Below, in pieces: positions 6,622-6,705 of a stretch of 6,705 nucleotides of DNA (its first letter is position 1; every line of letters begins with the position of its first letter). The notes beneath the pieces were generated by a model. It was not told the origin of the DNA and made no database searches. It saw only the letters and a list, made by a program, of their open reading frames with translations. The position numbers were made by a program, and so were the translations under genes. Source of the stretch: Candidatus Kuenenia stuttgartensis (GTDB lineage Bacteria > Planctomycetota > UBA1135 > UBA2386); the NCBI GenBank assembly GCA_945861365.1, contig CAMAUH010000238.1:1-6705 (forward strand). Reading direction: 5' to 3'.

Positions 6622-6705
6622 CTACGCGCTGGCGGGGACCGCGACGAAGAACGCGAACCAGCCGTTCGCGTCGGTCCAGTGGCCGACGCTGCGCAGCCCG
6701 GCGGT
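6622..6705 (-). CDS. C-terminal end of an unidentified protein (partial)
   Basis: The minus strand carries an open frame of 27 codons from the window edge to a TAG at 6624-6622. All sense codons end in G or C, as in the confirmed genes here, which supports real coding. The tail contains HWTDANGWFAFFVAVP. A tryptophan-threonine-aspartate motif followed by an aromatic-rich strand resembles the C-terminus of SAM-dependent histidine methyltransferases of the EgtD type, but the piece is too short to assign. The gene runs in the same direction as cysC, with about 180 bases between them. Confidence 0.55.
   Translation of the reverse strand, partial: TAGLRSVGHWTDANGWFAFFVAVPASA

Overview
The window is high-GC bacterial chromosome. 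Codon third positions are almost all G or C, and the genes are of proteobacterial type: separate CysD and CysN-CysC proteins, and a Wzm/Wzt-type polysaccharide exporter. I would guess a gamma- or betaproteobacterium. The sequence alone does not fix the genus. Nothing here looks like an insertion sequence, phage, tRNA, rRNA or CRISPR array.

Layout. On the + strand are a cysQ-type phosphatase gene whose 5' end lies outside the window (to 745) and an ABC-2 polysaccharide-export permease (wzm, 850-1731). On the - strand, read right to left, are the last 27 codons of an unidentified gene (6705-6622), a leader of about 180 bases with a perfect hairpin, then four tightly overlapping genes: cysC (6441-5818), cysD (5821-4913), a cysN-cysC fusion (4913-2967) and the exporter ATPase wzt (2970-1756). 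The + and - sets converge with only 24 bases between the stops of wzm and wzt. Every other gap is shorter than 300 bases.

How the genes fit together. CysD and the CysN part of the fusion form ATP sulfurylase, which makes APS from sulfate and ATP. CysC phosphorylates APS to PAPS, the sulfate donor. CysQ-type phosphatases remove PAP, the by-product left when PAPS donates its sulfate. Wzm and Wzt are the membrane and ATPase halves of an exporter for an undecaprenyl-linked polysaccharide such as O antigen or capsule. No PAPS reductase or sulfite reductase gene is present. The simplest reading is a PAPS supply and recycling module devoted to a sulfated surface polysaccharide, not to cysteine synthesis. 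This is inference: no sulfotransferase or glycosyltransferase lies inside the window.

The most notable points are the 4-base ATGA coupling of wzt to the PAPS genes, the separation of wzm and wzt onto converging strands, and the presence of two APS-kinase modules, of which the fused one has lost several residues conserved in active enzymes.
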